Positions 36,501 to 48,239 of a DNA stretch of 64,000 nt are shown here, one piece after another. A model generated the notes under the pieces. The model had not been told where the DNA came from, did no database searches, and was given only the letters and a program-made list of their open reading frames with translations. A program made the position numbers and the translations under genes. The stretch lies in the NCBI GenBank assembly GCA_964036155.1, contig OZ038423.1, forward strand, positions 12,291,249-12,355,248, given 5' to 3'. The first letter of the stretch is position 1, and each line of letters opens with the position of its first letter. This DNA comes from Diploscapter coronatus (taxonomy: Eukaryota; Nematoda; Chromadorea; Rhabditida; Rhabditidae).

Positions 36501-37300
36501 ACGAAGTAAGTAATAATTTAGAAATAAAAAATACTAAAAAAATTAAGTATGAGAAAGTGATGTTCCTGTCCAAAGCTAGGAACCATACGGATAAAGACGT
36601 TCGTAACGCGATGTTATTATTGCTGGCTGGAAGGGTAGGGTAAATAGATAAATTACGAATAAAAGACGAAAGGGATAAATAAGGCAAAAATTTAAGGTAT
36701 CCGAAGCGGACTCTATCTTAGAGAAATCAGGAAGAATTTTTCAATCCATAATGCTGAATGTGAAACTATTCAGATGGTCCAGGTATAAAATTAAAAACAA
36801 ATCAATATTTTATATCATGAAGTTTATGAAGCGTTTGATAATCAGTGATCTCTTAAGAATTACTAATTATATTATTATTTGTACTTAGAAAGGCTATTCG
36901 AAAACCGGGCGACATCAAGATCTCAAGGCATGTGAAATAGTGCGTATGGTCAGGGTAGAGATTGATTGATAGGATTTCTTTTTCTGCATTATTTCGCATG
37001 CCGTAAGGTCTTGAATGTCGTGCGGTTTACAAGTTGCCCTTAGAAAAAAACACTTACTTAGAGCTTTGGAACTAGCGATTAAAAACAAGCGATATTTGGA
37101 AATCGTTATCGGCTATAGGCAAAAATACCTGGAGCAATTCAATCTGAAAGAAACCGATCCGAAGTTTTTGAAATATCAAGCTGAGGTATTTGTTCTATAA
37201 CATATTCAATATAATTTAATTTAAATTCCAGGTCGAAATAGACTGGGTTCACATAAAAGAAGTTATTGAAGAAGAAGAAAGAGCTAAGGAAGGAAAATAA
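33582..37300 (+). CDS. che-2: Intraflagellar transport protein IFT80 (CHE-2), 761 aa
   Basis: Twenty-one exons: 33582-33745, 33789-33877, 33924-34034, 34098-34182, 34234-34312, 34352-34456, 34530-34667, 34710-34834, 34889-34991, 35167-35315, 35362-35462, 35506-35630, 35689-35824, 35895-35966, 36012-36117, 36163-36304, 36416-36505, 36548-36634, 36697-36782, 37062-37185, 37232-37300. The N-terminal half is WD40 propellers ([68 protein letters not shown]). The C-terminal half is helical TPR-like ([35 protein letters not shown]). These segments follow human IFT80 along its whole length (777 aa). IFT80 is a peripheral IFT-B subunit needed to build cilia. A TTTTTAG acceptor sits one base before the ATG, so trans-splicing is likely. 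Confidence 0.95.
35044..35109. mobile_element. Short inverted-repeat element in IFT80 intron
   Basis: A 66-bp element with ends GTTGCACACGAAATA and, inverted, GTTGCATGCGAAATA, inside the intron 34992-35166. It resembles the 77-bp element at 36926-37002 in a later intron of the same gene. Confidence 0.5.
36926..37002. mobile_element. Short inverted-repeat element in IFT80 intron, second copy
   Basis: A 77-bp element with ends GGCATGTGAAATAGTGC and, inverted, GGCATGCGAAATAATGC, inside the intron 36783-37061. Its end sequence is shared with 35044-35109, suggesting one short non-autonomous family. Confidence 0.5.
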
Positions 37301-37907
37301 TTCCATTTTTTAATTTGTACATAATAAAATAGTTATACTTTGACAATAAACTGATTATTTGATAAGTGTTCATTTTTTCTATAAGATATCAATTTCCTAG
37401 CCAGGAAATCATAATGGCTATCCCTTTGTAAGTCACCTTTTCGTGTCCATTGCCTAATGGCAATTTCACCTCAGAAAAGGGATTGTCATTAAGGAAAGAG
37501 GCTGATTTGATAAGAGAGATAAAAAGATAAAGAAAGATATAGATAAGCTGGAAAGGGAGAGGGATAGAGAAAAAGCAAAGAAATAAAGATATGATAAGAG
37601 AGATACAAAGAAAGAGGGATATAGTAAAAGCTTGGAAAAAGAAAAAGACGGATTTGACAGGAGGCGGATTTCTATGAAAGCAACACAGCGATGTCTAATG
37701 ACTTATTGACATAATCTAAACTATTGCTAATATGTCAGTATCATCCTTCTTTTTATTTTGTTAAACTTATAGTTGACTTTTTAAAGTTGATCCTCATGAA
37801 ATTCTTTTTAAAACGATGTAAAATTTAATATATTACGTGATATTTTATTGCTACAAAGTTCTTTTAAAATTATGAAAATTCATATTAATTTGTTATTTTT
37901 ACTTTAG
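37301..37907. other. Spacer between IFT80 and first hedgehog-related gene
   Basis: About 600 bp. It contains AATAAA-like sites just after IFT80 (ACATAATAAAATAG), a purine-rich GATAAAGAAAGA tract around 37515-37660, and one copy of the AGTTGATCCTCATGAA motif near 37785. No gene seen. Confidence 0.5.
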
Positions 37908-40900
37908 ATGTTAACAAAAACTTGGATATTTTTCCTAAACCTATCGCTGATATTCGCTGAAGAGGCGGAACCTGACAAAGCCGCACTATCTGAATTAATC
38001 ACCCGACTCGAACCTACAAAAGCTGAGCCTAAATCCACGATAAGCATTACAAAAACACCCGAAAATAATGCTTCCTGTAATTGGGGAGTATCTGATTCGG
38101 GAATAAAATTAGGCAAATGAATTTTTAATATAAATTTACTCTAAATTCCCTTTCCAGGATCCGATCGAGCTTATAAAAGTCTAGAAATCAAATGCTGTGA
38201 TTCCGAATTGGAAGAGAATGTAAAAGAGTCCATTAAGCTTGGAATGAACACGCCCAAATTGGGGGATGCTGTAAAAGTATGTGGTTTGTGTTTCAAATAA
38301 AATTTAGTTATATTAAGTTTATCCAAAGAAGAGCCCAATTATCATTGCAACTACCTTTCGAAGTGATTGTTTCGAAGAAAAACTTCGCAATCGCCTCATA
38401 TTATCATGGATCTAAGGCGTGCAAGATTTCCGATGGCAAATATTTCTATTTGATTTATGAAACTCCAGTTTTCGTGAGTTTGTTTTCTTCATTTTCTTCA
38501 AATTTGAATTTTTCTCCAGTACGACCAATTTAACATCAAACAAGAAGAGTGGCTGGCTTCTTTGGACTCTCAGGAACCTTTAGGATCTACGAAAACTGCC
38601 AATATCCGAGGGGACTTGCTTGATATTAATGAATTTCCTCTGGCTGGGGGTAAGGGTTTCACATTTGACCAAGAAGAAATCTAATATTTTGAAGATATTC
38701 TTATTACTAAAAAGAGATCAATTTTCCACGATAGATTTTTTCTAAAAGAGGTCTTTATTGCTAAAAAAAGAGATCTCACAGTTTGCATATTTGGTCCCTT
38801 AAACGCGTCACTTGTTAATAGCTGGCAAGTAGTTGGTGTTAGCTTATTTCTAATCGATTAGAATTACTAATTTCTTTGTCTAATTTTTCCTTTCAGATGA
38901 TTTATCCGTTCAGCCGTCGAAAGATAGCATCATCAATCAAGGAAAAGCTCAACCAGGCAAAATATTGGATAATTGTAATTTTCAAATCAAAATTTAAAAT
39001 AATCAAATAACTTCTCAATATTTTCCGCTAATTTCAGATTTAAAAAAAAACATTTTATTTTTAGCCATAAAAATTCAAGTAAATGACGTTGACGTTGACG
39101 CTATAACCACTTTGGACCAACTTATGGGTGCTAATGGTACAGTATCGGAACGATTTAGAAGAGCTGGGGAATTAGTATCAGATCATTCGTTCAACGAATT
39201 TGGAACGGTATGCTTAAGTGGTTTATTTCTAAAAATTATTTACAAATCTTCTTTTATCCAGCTTCTCATCTTAATATTTTCCTTAGAAAAATGCCATCTT
39301 TTGACAAATTTGCAAACCCTCTAAAGATAAAACTTTAGTTAGAAATCCTCTACGATTCCTCTCGACCGGTTGAGAATTCGGAGGAGGACGTCGGACCGAT
39401 GCCTGAGGATCGAAAGTCCGATTCTAATTGGCGGAAACAGGAACGACTCCCGAAGGGCACGCACTGCAATCATCGAATGAAGGGAGGTAGGGCGATATAT
39501 GATTTTTTTGTATATATAAAATCCTGATATATAAATTTGTTTTCTTCAATTTAGTCTTTTTGAATTCAGGTTATATAAAATCTAAAAATAAAGCTGATCC
39601 TCGTCACTAAAATTGAAAGATCAGAAAGAATAAACTTTCTCATGGTAGTTGATAAAAGCTAAAGTTAAATATAGTAATCCGGATAAATAAAATTCCTATT
39701 TATCTTTTACGGTCTGTCAACGCAGCATAAATTTGTGTATTGTCTCTGCGAAATTAAATTTTCTCTAAGGATTTCTTGGTGGGCATTGTTGTTGCCAAAT
39801 TCTGTAACTATTTCTTATAGCCACAGGCCCCCTCTATAAGAGATGGGTTCCGGAATTTAAAATAAAAAAAAAATATCGGGTAAGAAATCCTTAGGCGGAA
39901 AATAAAATTGCAAGGAGAAAATAGTGTGTATTAGAGAAGCTAGCAACTTTAACTCTATTCACAGCTTGATAGGCCGTGCTTTCAGGAAATAAATGTTGCG
40001 ATGGTCCTTTGTCCCGAACTATTCGAGATGCTCTTATGGATTTGGGAACCTCGCCTCAATTCGGAAACCCTAACCAAGAGGGCATAATTGCTGGGGTAAG
40101 CAAATATTCTTAATTACTCTAATTAACTATTTAATTACTCTAATTTAGCGCATTCAAAAGATAGCTCAGGCAAGATTTGATCGATCTTTCGAAGTTATCG
40201 TGTCTCAAAGTGACTTTGCTATCGCGTCGCACATGGTTGGCTATAATAATTGCAAGCAGAAATTCAAGGGATATACCATTTTGACTTATGCGACACCGAG
40301 ACAGGTAACTAAATACATCACTAATCACATCTAATTATGTTGAAAATATATATTTTTATTTTTAAATTGAGATAACCTATCAAATTTATGTTAGCTAAAA
40401 TGAGTCCAATATAGAGTTGCTAAAATAAAATATAAAATGATTCCAGTACGACGTTGAACACCAAGCCGCTGAGGACTATTTCTTTGGGGTTTCCGCTCAA
40501 GAGCCTAAGGGCTCCACGGATATCTCCCTTCCCGGCCAAAAGCCCTTCCACACTCCTCTGAAGTTGGAGGCCGAGGGCCAGAGACAGGGGTTCCCTGTGG
40601 GCTCTCAGTGTGGTGCTGATGAACTACAGGCGGGGCAGACTTATGCTGGACAGGGTACTAAATAAATTCCCGATTTTTAACCATATTATATTTATGAGAA
40701 CTTATAGCAATCTTATTTCTTATATATTATTTAAATTGAAATTTTAGGATCGTCATGCTGTAATAGAGACATATTCAACGCGGCGAATCAGGCTTACGAT
40801 CGATACATTAACGAGAGAAACTTCAATCAATACGATTTAAGAAATCTTGCGAGGGTAATAAAATCTGTTAACTAGAATAATTAACTTGCTAACTACGACT

Positions 40901-43631
40901 TAATTAGGCGATTCAATGGGAGGTGGAGAACGTCATGAGCCACTCCATGGAAGTCATCGTTTCAAGAAACGACTTTGTATTTCATGTGCATCCAGGTTAG
41001 CATAATTATAATTCAATGAATTAATTTGATAATTAAGTTTATTCAATGGTCTGATTATAAATATGTAATTTCAGAAAATATGATCAATGTTTGTAAATAT
41101 CGCGTCGATAAATATTTCATTTTGGCCTATGGTCATGAAATTAATGTAGGTAATTGATTAAATGTCTCTGTTTGAATTTGAATTTAGTACCCCCTACATT
41201 CGACATATGAAATTGATTTGGGAAGAGCGAAACCATTCAACTGCCCTTCACATTTGACTGGATTGCATGGTATAAATTCAATTATTTAAATTATATACTA
41301 TTAGCTAAACTATGAATAGTTTAAACATAATATTAAAATTCCAAGGTCTCGCTTGCTGCGACCCGGCGATGAACTATCAGCTAGTTCGATCTATCGAGGA
41401 CGCTAAGCGCCTTCCCGACTACAACAGACACGATGCCGAGCGAATAGCTACTGTAATTTAATTTGAAGAATTTGCGATTTGCGCAAATGTTATGGGGGCA
41501 ACTCAGAAAAAAACCGGGCTCAAATAGCTCCTATTTTGAAATTATTAGGGCAAAATAGGGCTTATTTGAGCCCTACTCACTGTAATTAGTGCGTATTTAT
41601 ATGGATCCGCAATCTGTCCCCCATGGATACGCAGTTTGAACGCTGAGCTGCTTTCGATTCGGTCTATGATATAGGAATATTTTAGGAGATTCAACGTCGA
41701 ATGCAGCGCAGGTACAACACCACGTTTGAAACGATAGTATCTCCGGCAGACTTCGTCTGGGGCACGGCGAGATTCAACCAACATGCCTGCAAAGTCGATA
41801 TGCACCCATTTAACGCACTGGCTTTCCAGTCCAGTACTTTGGTAAGAATTTGTATCTTTTTTATATCTTGACTTCGCATGTCCCTTTTCAGCAACCCCCA
41901 ATAGAGGATTTCATAGATCCGATCGGAACAATCCCCAATGCTCCCCTGGTTCCTATCAATGCCCCTCTTGTACCTGCACCTATATTCGAGGCTGGTCCGC
42001 CTGTTCCGAATTTTGTTCCAGTTCAACCTGCAGTGGTTCAGGTAAAAATGGTCATTTGTGTCGCGTTAGCTTGTAAACCTCGTTACATAAATTGGAACAA
42101 AATCGTGAAAATGCATATGCATATGCACTGATCTAGTTAAAACTGTTTTGTGTAACAGTAGTTAACGAGACAAACTATCTACCTTTCAAGCAAATAATGT
42201 AGATTTCAGGCCCCACCGCAACCCGTGATTCAACAATTCATCCAAGTCCCACCTCAACCTGTACAAGCTCCACCTCAGCTAGTACAAGCTCCACCTCAGC
42301 TAGTACAGGCTCCACCTCAGCTAGTACAAGCTCCGCCTCAATTCCAGTTTGCACAAGTAGTACAAGCTCCACCCATACAAGCACCTCCAGTATATTATCC
42401 TCCTGGTAGATAGAAGTTTTAAAATTTCAGTTATATAAAATCTGATTTTAGTGGTTCCTGCAGCTGCATCCTGCTTTTCTTATGATACTTGGCTAACAAC
42501 TCCAGCTGGAAAGAAACGCATGGACGAATTAAAAATTGGAGACTTTGTTTTAACCGCTAATAAGACTAAGGTATTTGTGCGCACTGCTTGTGAGCCCAAA
42601 GACATAATGTAATAAGTTTATTACATTATGCCAAAGTGATAATGCAACTTTACCAAAGTGGTTGCTGAACGAACAGCAATAGAAAACACTGAGATGAGAC
42701 GATTAGAGAAGTAGAACAACTGTTGCTCAACATGCATTCTCAAGCCCATCAGATATTTCTTTTGACATAACAGCGATAAATAATTTTATCTCTAGCGACA
42801 ATATTATTAAAATTTGAAATTTAACCCTAAATTAAGCAAATATATATAAATTCAGACCTATTTCGCCCCAATCACGACTTGGTTGCATAGAGAGCCTGAA
42901 GTCAATGGTTCATTCATAACTTTAATGACAGAATATGGAAAAATGTTGAGGATCACTCCGCGACATTTAATCTACAGGAATAAATGCCAAGGTTAAACTT
43001 TAACTTTAAAAATAGCCATTATTTAAATTTAGGTAATTATGAAGAGTATGTGAAACGAATTCCGCAGGATAAAGTCTACGCAGAGGAATTGCAAATCGGG
43101 GACTGTATCATGTTGATTTATAAGGTGACGAATTTTTATTCAATTGATAAAATATTGATAAATAATGATAAATTACAGGGCCAATTCCGCCAGCAAAAGA
43201 TCCGAGATATCTGGATCTCAGAAAGAAAGGGAATCTATGCACCGATGACCGGAAATGGCAGGATTTTTGTCAATGATATTCTTGCATCGTGCTATTCCGA
43301 TTTGAAAGAAATTGGAATCCAGCATAAGTTTGCTCAGGTTGGGAATATTATTGAACTTTTATTATAATTCAAAGAAGAAATGATGAAGATCAGCTGTTAT
43401 ACGACCAAAAATGCTTTTTGATTCAAATACTTGTTCATGTCAAATTTAAGCTCGCCGACAACGTACGAAAAGCCTTCAACAGTCTTGCTGGCTCTGAAGG
43501 CTTCCAAAACTTGGTATTTTAAATTTAATTAAAGCTTCCTTTTCAACTTTGAATTTTAGGTCTCCTTACCCTTGGGAGTCGACATTCTGCTCGATATGGC
43601 TAAGTTAGTCACCCCGTCAATTTCGTTATAA
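37908..43631 (+). CDS. Hedgehog-related protein: four ground-like units plus Hint (Hog) domain, 1010 aa
   Basis: Twenty-four exons: 37908-38112, 38158-38276, 38318-38473, 38520-38649, 38897-38956, 39065-39207, 39339-39486, 39986-40095, 40149-40304, 40447-40654, 40748-40854, 40908-40995, 41075-41145, 41188-41269, 41346-41452, 41686-41841, 41892-42041, 42210-42405, 42452-42570, 42856-42991, 43033-43124, 43179-43337, 43451-43513, 43560-43631. A signal peptide is followed by four units (about 78-165, 323-412, 480-570, 596-682), each starting with CC and containing FEVIVS or FETIVS and a later Cys-Lys, as in nematode ground/ground-like domains. A Pro/Gln linker with APPQLVQ repeats precedes a Hint domain (about 805-970: SCFSYDTWLTTPAGKKRMDEL, IGDFVLT, TPRHLIY). 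The Cys and the T..H residues needed for self-cleavage are present. Two introns use GC donors (38113, 38957). Confidence 0.9.
41516..41573. repeat. Inverted repeat in intron
   Basis: Arms GGGCTCAAATAGCTCC and, inverted, GGGCTCAAATAAGCCC continue to 23 bp with small mismatches. They lie in the intron before the fourth ground-like unit's second exon. Possibly a relic of a small transposon. Confidence 0.6.
42603..42630. repeat. Perfect 13-bp-arm palindrome in intron
   Basis: CATAATGTAATAA and its exact inverse are separated by GT, in the intron after the first Hint exon. It would form a stable hairpin in RNA. Function unknown. Confidence 0.6.
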
Positions 43632-44555
43632 TCTAATCATTACAAAATCAAATAACTGTTGAAAAATTAATTTATTCTTGTTGTACATAATAAATGCTTC
43701 TTCATTACATCTTGATAACCATTCAAATTGACGTAGAAATGACATCATTTCTAATGTCTAATTTGATCATATAAATCAGCGTGAAGGCCTACAGAAATTA
43801 CACGAAAACTGCGCTGCAATCCTGCAATCCTTTCTTTATTCGAGAAGCGGTTTTAATTCGGAAACAAGGAAATTAGACTAACTCTCCATGTCAATAAGTT
43901 CCAGACAACACAACACAATGTACACAGAGAGAGAAGGATTTGGCAGAAAAATCGACATCTCGAATAACGAAGTGAAAAAGAATGAATGATAAAAACAAAG
44001 TTAATCCATGGACAGAGTAAAGCTTGAAGATCCAGCTTTATTCGATGTTATTTGATGAGGGTAAGCATTTTCTAATTTTATATCCTAATTCTAAGCATGA
44101 AAATCCATCTTTCTATGTTTTAATTTGATGAAGATCAGCTTTTTCAATCTTAACCGATTGACCCTAGGCACGAAAATTGAATGTTTTTTTTTCTTTTTTT
44201 ATATTTTAATAAACTAAGACCAAACTTTTCCCCAAATATTTTTACGAAGACCATCCTTTTATTTTATCGGATTATATCTTTTTATTTCGTCTAGGAATCT
44301 AGTCATATCAATTTTTTATCGTTCTGACGATGGCATAGTCCACCTGATCTTTTTTATTTTCCTCTGACTGCAATATTTAGCTTTTGGTCATGATTTTCTG
44401 CTGAAAGTCGGGTTTTTTCGGCCATGTTATTAATCCCCGGCTTGTATCAAAGAATATTGTATCATACGTAACAAGTTTTTTCTGAGATTCCAATTATATT
44501 GAGTTGAAAAATATAAGAGAAAAATATTTGAATCTTTCAGAAATCTTACTCACTC
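43632..44555. other. Intergenic region downstream of first hedgehog-related gene
   Basis: Contains ACATAATAAATGC as a probable polyadenylation region near 43686 and one clear copy of the TTGATGAAGATCAGCTTTTT motif at about 44125-44144. No gene seen before the foldback element begins. Confidence 0.5.
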
Positions 44556-47407
44556 TTAAGACGCATTCTTTGAATAACCTGAACAAACTATTAAGAGCGA
44601 CCGGACAACTGCAAAAGTGTCTCGGATCCGAACCAAACTTATATGGTGGATACACCCATGGGCCCTGGTCACAAAAAAATGAAAGTTAGGCCCCGCCCCC
44701 AAAAGTGGGCGGAGCTAGGTGGGGGTCAAAGTTGGGTGTTTTCACGATTTGGCACCCCTCAGGGGGTATAAAGAAAACTTTTTCACTATGAAAGATATTC
44801 GAAAATTTTAAAAAGCATAGAGTAGCCCATGTAATTATGCACCTTCTGGTATATAGATTTTCGAGCAACAACCACCTGCTGGGTCAGAAAGGGGTCCTTA
44901 TGTCAAAAATGGCGGTATGCTGATGTCCCATTTTTTGCATAAAATCGATTTTCCTGAAAAGTTTAAGGCGAGTTCCAAAAATTTTATGTTATATTCAGAT
45001 TCTACGCATCAAGTTACCTTAAAATCAGTCATAAAATCGATAGGTTAGGTATGACCCTACACTTTGCCATTGCACCAAAGTTGGCGACCCAAATATCGAA
45101 ATTTCAATTTTGAGGGTTAGACCCCACAATCTGTATACCAATCGATAGCCCTTGAAAAACTGAGCAACTTTTGTGAAGACACCACATGGTTATCTATTAT
45201 GGTATGCGTGGTATGGAGGCTTGAATGGGTCAGACGCACGAAAATGACAAAAATATTTAAAAATTCATAACTTTTGTAAAATCAAACAAATTCGGAAAAT
45301 CTTTTCGGGATATAGTAGTTGAAGGGCAATGCTTCATTTTTGCTTCCTAGAGTACCGTGCTACCACTTTATCATGATATCATATGGGTCCATGGTATACC
45401 ACCCATATGGTACCCGAGTGATACAATATCAAAATGGATATCAATCGACTCGAAATTGACTGGAGAGTAATATTCGAGCCCATTTCTATCAATGTCAGAA
45501 AGTGGTTTCATTATACCATCATTTTAATTGACTATAACCACCTATCGAGAAAGACTAAAAATGGGGTATTTTCAAATGACCATAAAAGGCGTTACACTAA
45601 TCTGTTTTTCAAGTGGTTTTCAGCATATTACTCAGGTCGATAAGGGCTTTCGTTTGGTATATAACATGTGGATATTGGTTACTAAATGGTGACTTGACCA
45701 TATGGGTCTCTACCATTTAGTACCATACCATGTTTGGTATCGTTCGACTCCAAATTGAGTGGGAATAAACAATAGATGTCTCTAGTTTCAATTTGAGCTC
45801 AAATTCTGGTAGACTACCTATGGAAATATTCTCGTATCATTTTATTGAAAATTGACATTAAATTTTGGTTTTTGAGGTACCACTCCCATACCATAATAGA
45901 TAACCATGTAGTGTCTTCACAAAAGTTGCTTAGTTTTTCCAGGGCTATCAATTGGTGTATCGTTTGAATTTTTCCGACTAATTTTGAAAAATTCGACACT
46001 CGGGCTACGCTCATTTGACTGCATTTTTCTCAAAAGGATCATACCTAACCTATGCTTTTTAGGATTTATATTAACGTAGTTTTACCTGGAGAATCTGAAT
46101 ATATCATCAGATTTTTGGAACTCCCCCTAAACTTTTCAGGAAAATCGATTTTATGCAGAAAACCGGGGTCAGCATACACTCATTTTGATATCGGGACATT
46201 TTTCTCAAAAGGATCATACCTAACCTATACTTTTTAGGATTTATATTAACGTAGTTTTACCTGGAGAATCTGAATATATCATCAGATTTTTGGAACTCCC
46301 CCTAAACTTTTCAGGAAAATCGATTTTATGCAGAAAACCGGGGTCAGCATACACTCATTTTGATATCGGGACATTTTTCTCAAAAGGATCATACCTAACC
46401 TATACTTTTTAGGATTTATATTAACGTAGTTTTACCTGGAGAATCTGAATATATCATCAGATTTTTGGAACTCCCCCTAAACTTTTCAGGAAAATCGATT
46501 TTATGCAGAAAACCGGGGTCAGCATACACTCATTTTGATATCGGGACATTTTTCTCAAAAGGATCATACCTAACCTATACTTTTTAGGATTTATATTAAC
46601 GTAGTTTTACCTGGAGAATTCGAATATAGCATTAAATCTTTGAAACTCCTTCTAAATTTGCTCAGTAAAATCGACTTTATGCAAAAATACATGTTTTTGA
46701 AACTGCCATTTTTGACATCAGGACCCCTCCCACATCCAGCAAGCGGTTGATCTCCTAATCCTATATATTTTTAGAAAGTACATTCCATGGCCATGTTCAT
46801 TCTTTTTAAATTTTTCGGAAATCTTTTATAGAAAAAAAGTTTTCTTTGTGCTATTTGCAGTAGTTAATATTCAAGCATACTCTGACTTGCGGACTTTAAC
46901 CGTTTTTTTCTCAAAAGTGGCATACCTAACCTATCTATTTTATGACTAATTTTAGGGTAATTTGATACGTAGAATCTGAATATAGCATTAGATTTTTGGA
47001 ACTCGCCTTAAACTTTTCAGGAAAATCGATTTTATGCAAAAAATGGGACATCAGCATACCGCCATTTTTGACATAAGGACCCCTTTCTGACCCAGCAGGT
47101 GGTTGTTGCTCGAAAATCTATATACCAGAAGGTGCGCAATTACATGGGCTACTTTATGCTTTTTAAATTTTTCGAAAATCTTTTATAGCAAAAAAGTTTT
47201 CTTTATACCCCCTGAGGGGTGCCAAATCGTGAAAACACCCAACTTTGACCCCCACCTAGCTCCGCCCACTTTTGGGGGCGGGATCTAAAAACCTAATTTT
47301 TGTGATTAGGACCCATGGGTGTATCCACCATATAAGTTTGGTTCGGATCCGAGACACTTTTGCAGTTGTCCGACCTTTGTTCGGGTTACTCAAAGAACGC
47401 GTCTTAA
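44556..47407. mobile_element. 2.85-kb foldback element with approximately 500-bp terminal inverted repeats
   Basis: The two ends are inverted copies starting TTAAGACGC and ending GCGTCTTAA. The match runs through CCGGACAACTGCAAAAGTGT, the CCGCCCCCAAAAGTGGGCGG block, the CCACCTGCTGGGTCAG block and on to about 45055 on the left and 46910 on the right. A second inner inverted pair lies near 45150-45215 and 45885-45965. No transposase-like frame is visible. TTAA at both outer edges could be a piggyBac-type target site, an inference only. The right arm is expanded by a 175-bp tandem array (46024-46619). Confidence 0.8.
46024..46619. repeat. 175-bp tandem array, about 3.4 units
   Basis: The phrase CTCAAAAGGATCATACCTAA recurs at 46029, 46204, 46379 and 46554, a constant period of 175 bp. 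The last three starts are followed by nearly identical sequence. The unit resembles sequence near the inner edge of the foldback element's right terminal repeat (46905-47085), so the array looks like local amplification of that segment. Confidence 0.88.
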
Positions 47408-48122
47408 CAGTTCTTTTAAGCCAGAATTGCGTTGTTGCGCCAAATTTGGAATCAAAGTTTGCATTTGAAAGCGCTCTTGTGATTCTTCCCTTCTTTCGTA
47501 AATTTTTCGATGCCTTATTCTCTTCTATTTCTCTCGGTTAAATTAGGAGATCTTATTCATCTCGCTGAAAGAAGACGGTCATAAATGGTGTATCCGAGTG
47601 ATAGATAAGGCGATAAGAAGAGGGTAGTCGGAGAAAAACGAGACTGATAACGGATGAAGTGCTTGCCAATGGGAGATCTGCATCGGCAGATTTAGATTCA
47701 GAAGCGGGAGGGGATATGAAAAAGAAGGCTAATTCGCCTTCCTAGCCCGCTCGACCACGCTCCCCTTCCTCAGTCCAACCGGTGACATATCTGTTAGATA
47801 CAACCATACCTTCTTTCATTCTTTCTTTCTACAGAAGAGAAATGAAGCTGCTTTGACTTTTAGCGTTGATCTTAGAGAACTGCTTGTGAATAGAATTTAG
47901 GATGTAACTTTTATTTTTTTTAAATAATGAGTCATTCTATCTTTTAAAGATATCACATGTTTATTTTTTATTTCTCACGATAAAGATTTATGGATCTAAT
48001 TTTTCTTTCGGATAGTTTTTTCTCGAACTTACGATTCAGATAGGCAAGGATTTCCATAAGAATCTTTTCTCTTGTCACGCTATCATTTATCATCTTTCTC
48101 AATTAAAAAACTTGAAAGATCT
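47408..48122. other. Spacer upstream of second hedgehog-related gene
   Basis: About 700 bp, AT-rich with purine runs. No coding signal with matching splice sites. Confidence 0.5.
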
Positions 48123-48200
48123 GGGCTGGGATTCAAGTAAAATTTACACCCCCCTGTAAAAATTTTACAGGGGGGTGTAATTTTACTTGAATCCCAGCCC
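48123..48200. repeat. 78-bp near-perfect palindrome
   Basis: GGGCTGGGATTCAAGTAAAA at the left end is matched by its inverse at the right end. The arms continue through CCCCCCTG/CAGGGGGG to a centre near 48161, with one extra T in the left arm. It ends 39 bp before the start codon of the second hedgehog-related gene, so it would form a strong hairpin in its 5' UTR or core promoter. It could equally be a tiny MITE. Confidence 0.85.
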
Positions 48201-48239
48201 TGGAAACATCTCGAACTTCTAAAAATTGTCAAGCTTCAG

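Noticed and set aside
47103..47541. Open frames within and just beyond the right arm of the foldback element
   Set aside because: The same frame exists inverted in the left arm as part of the terminal repeat, with no transposase motif; repeat-derived.
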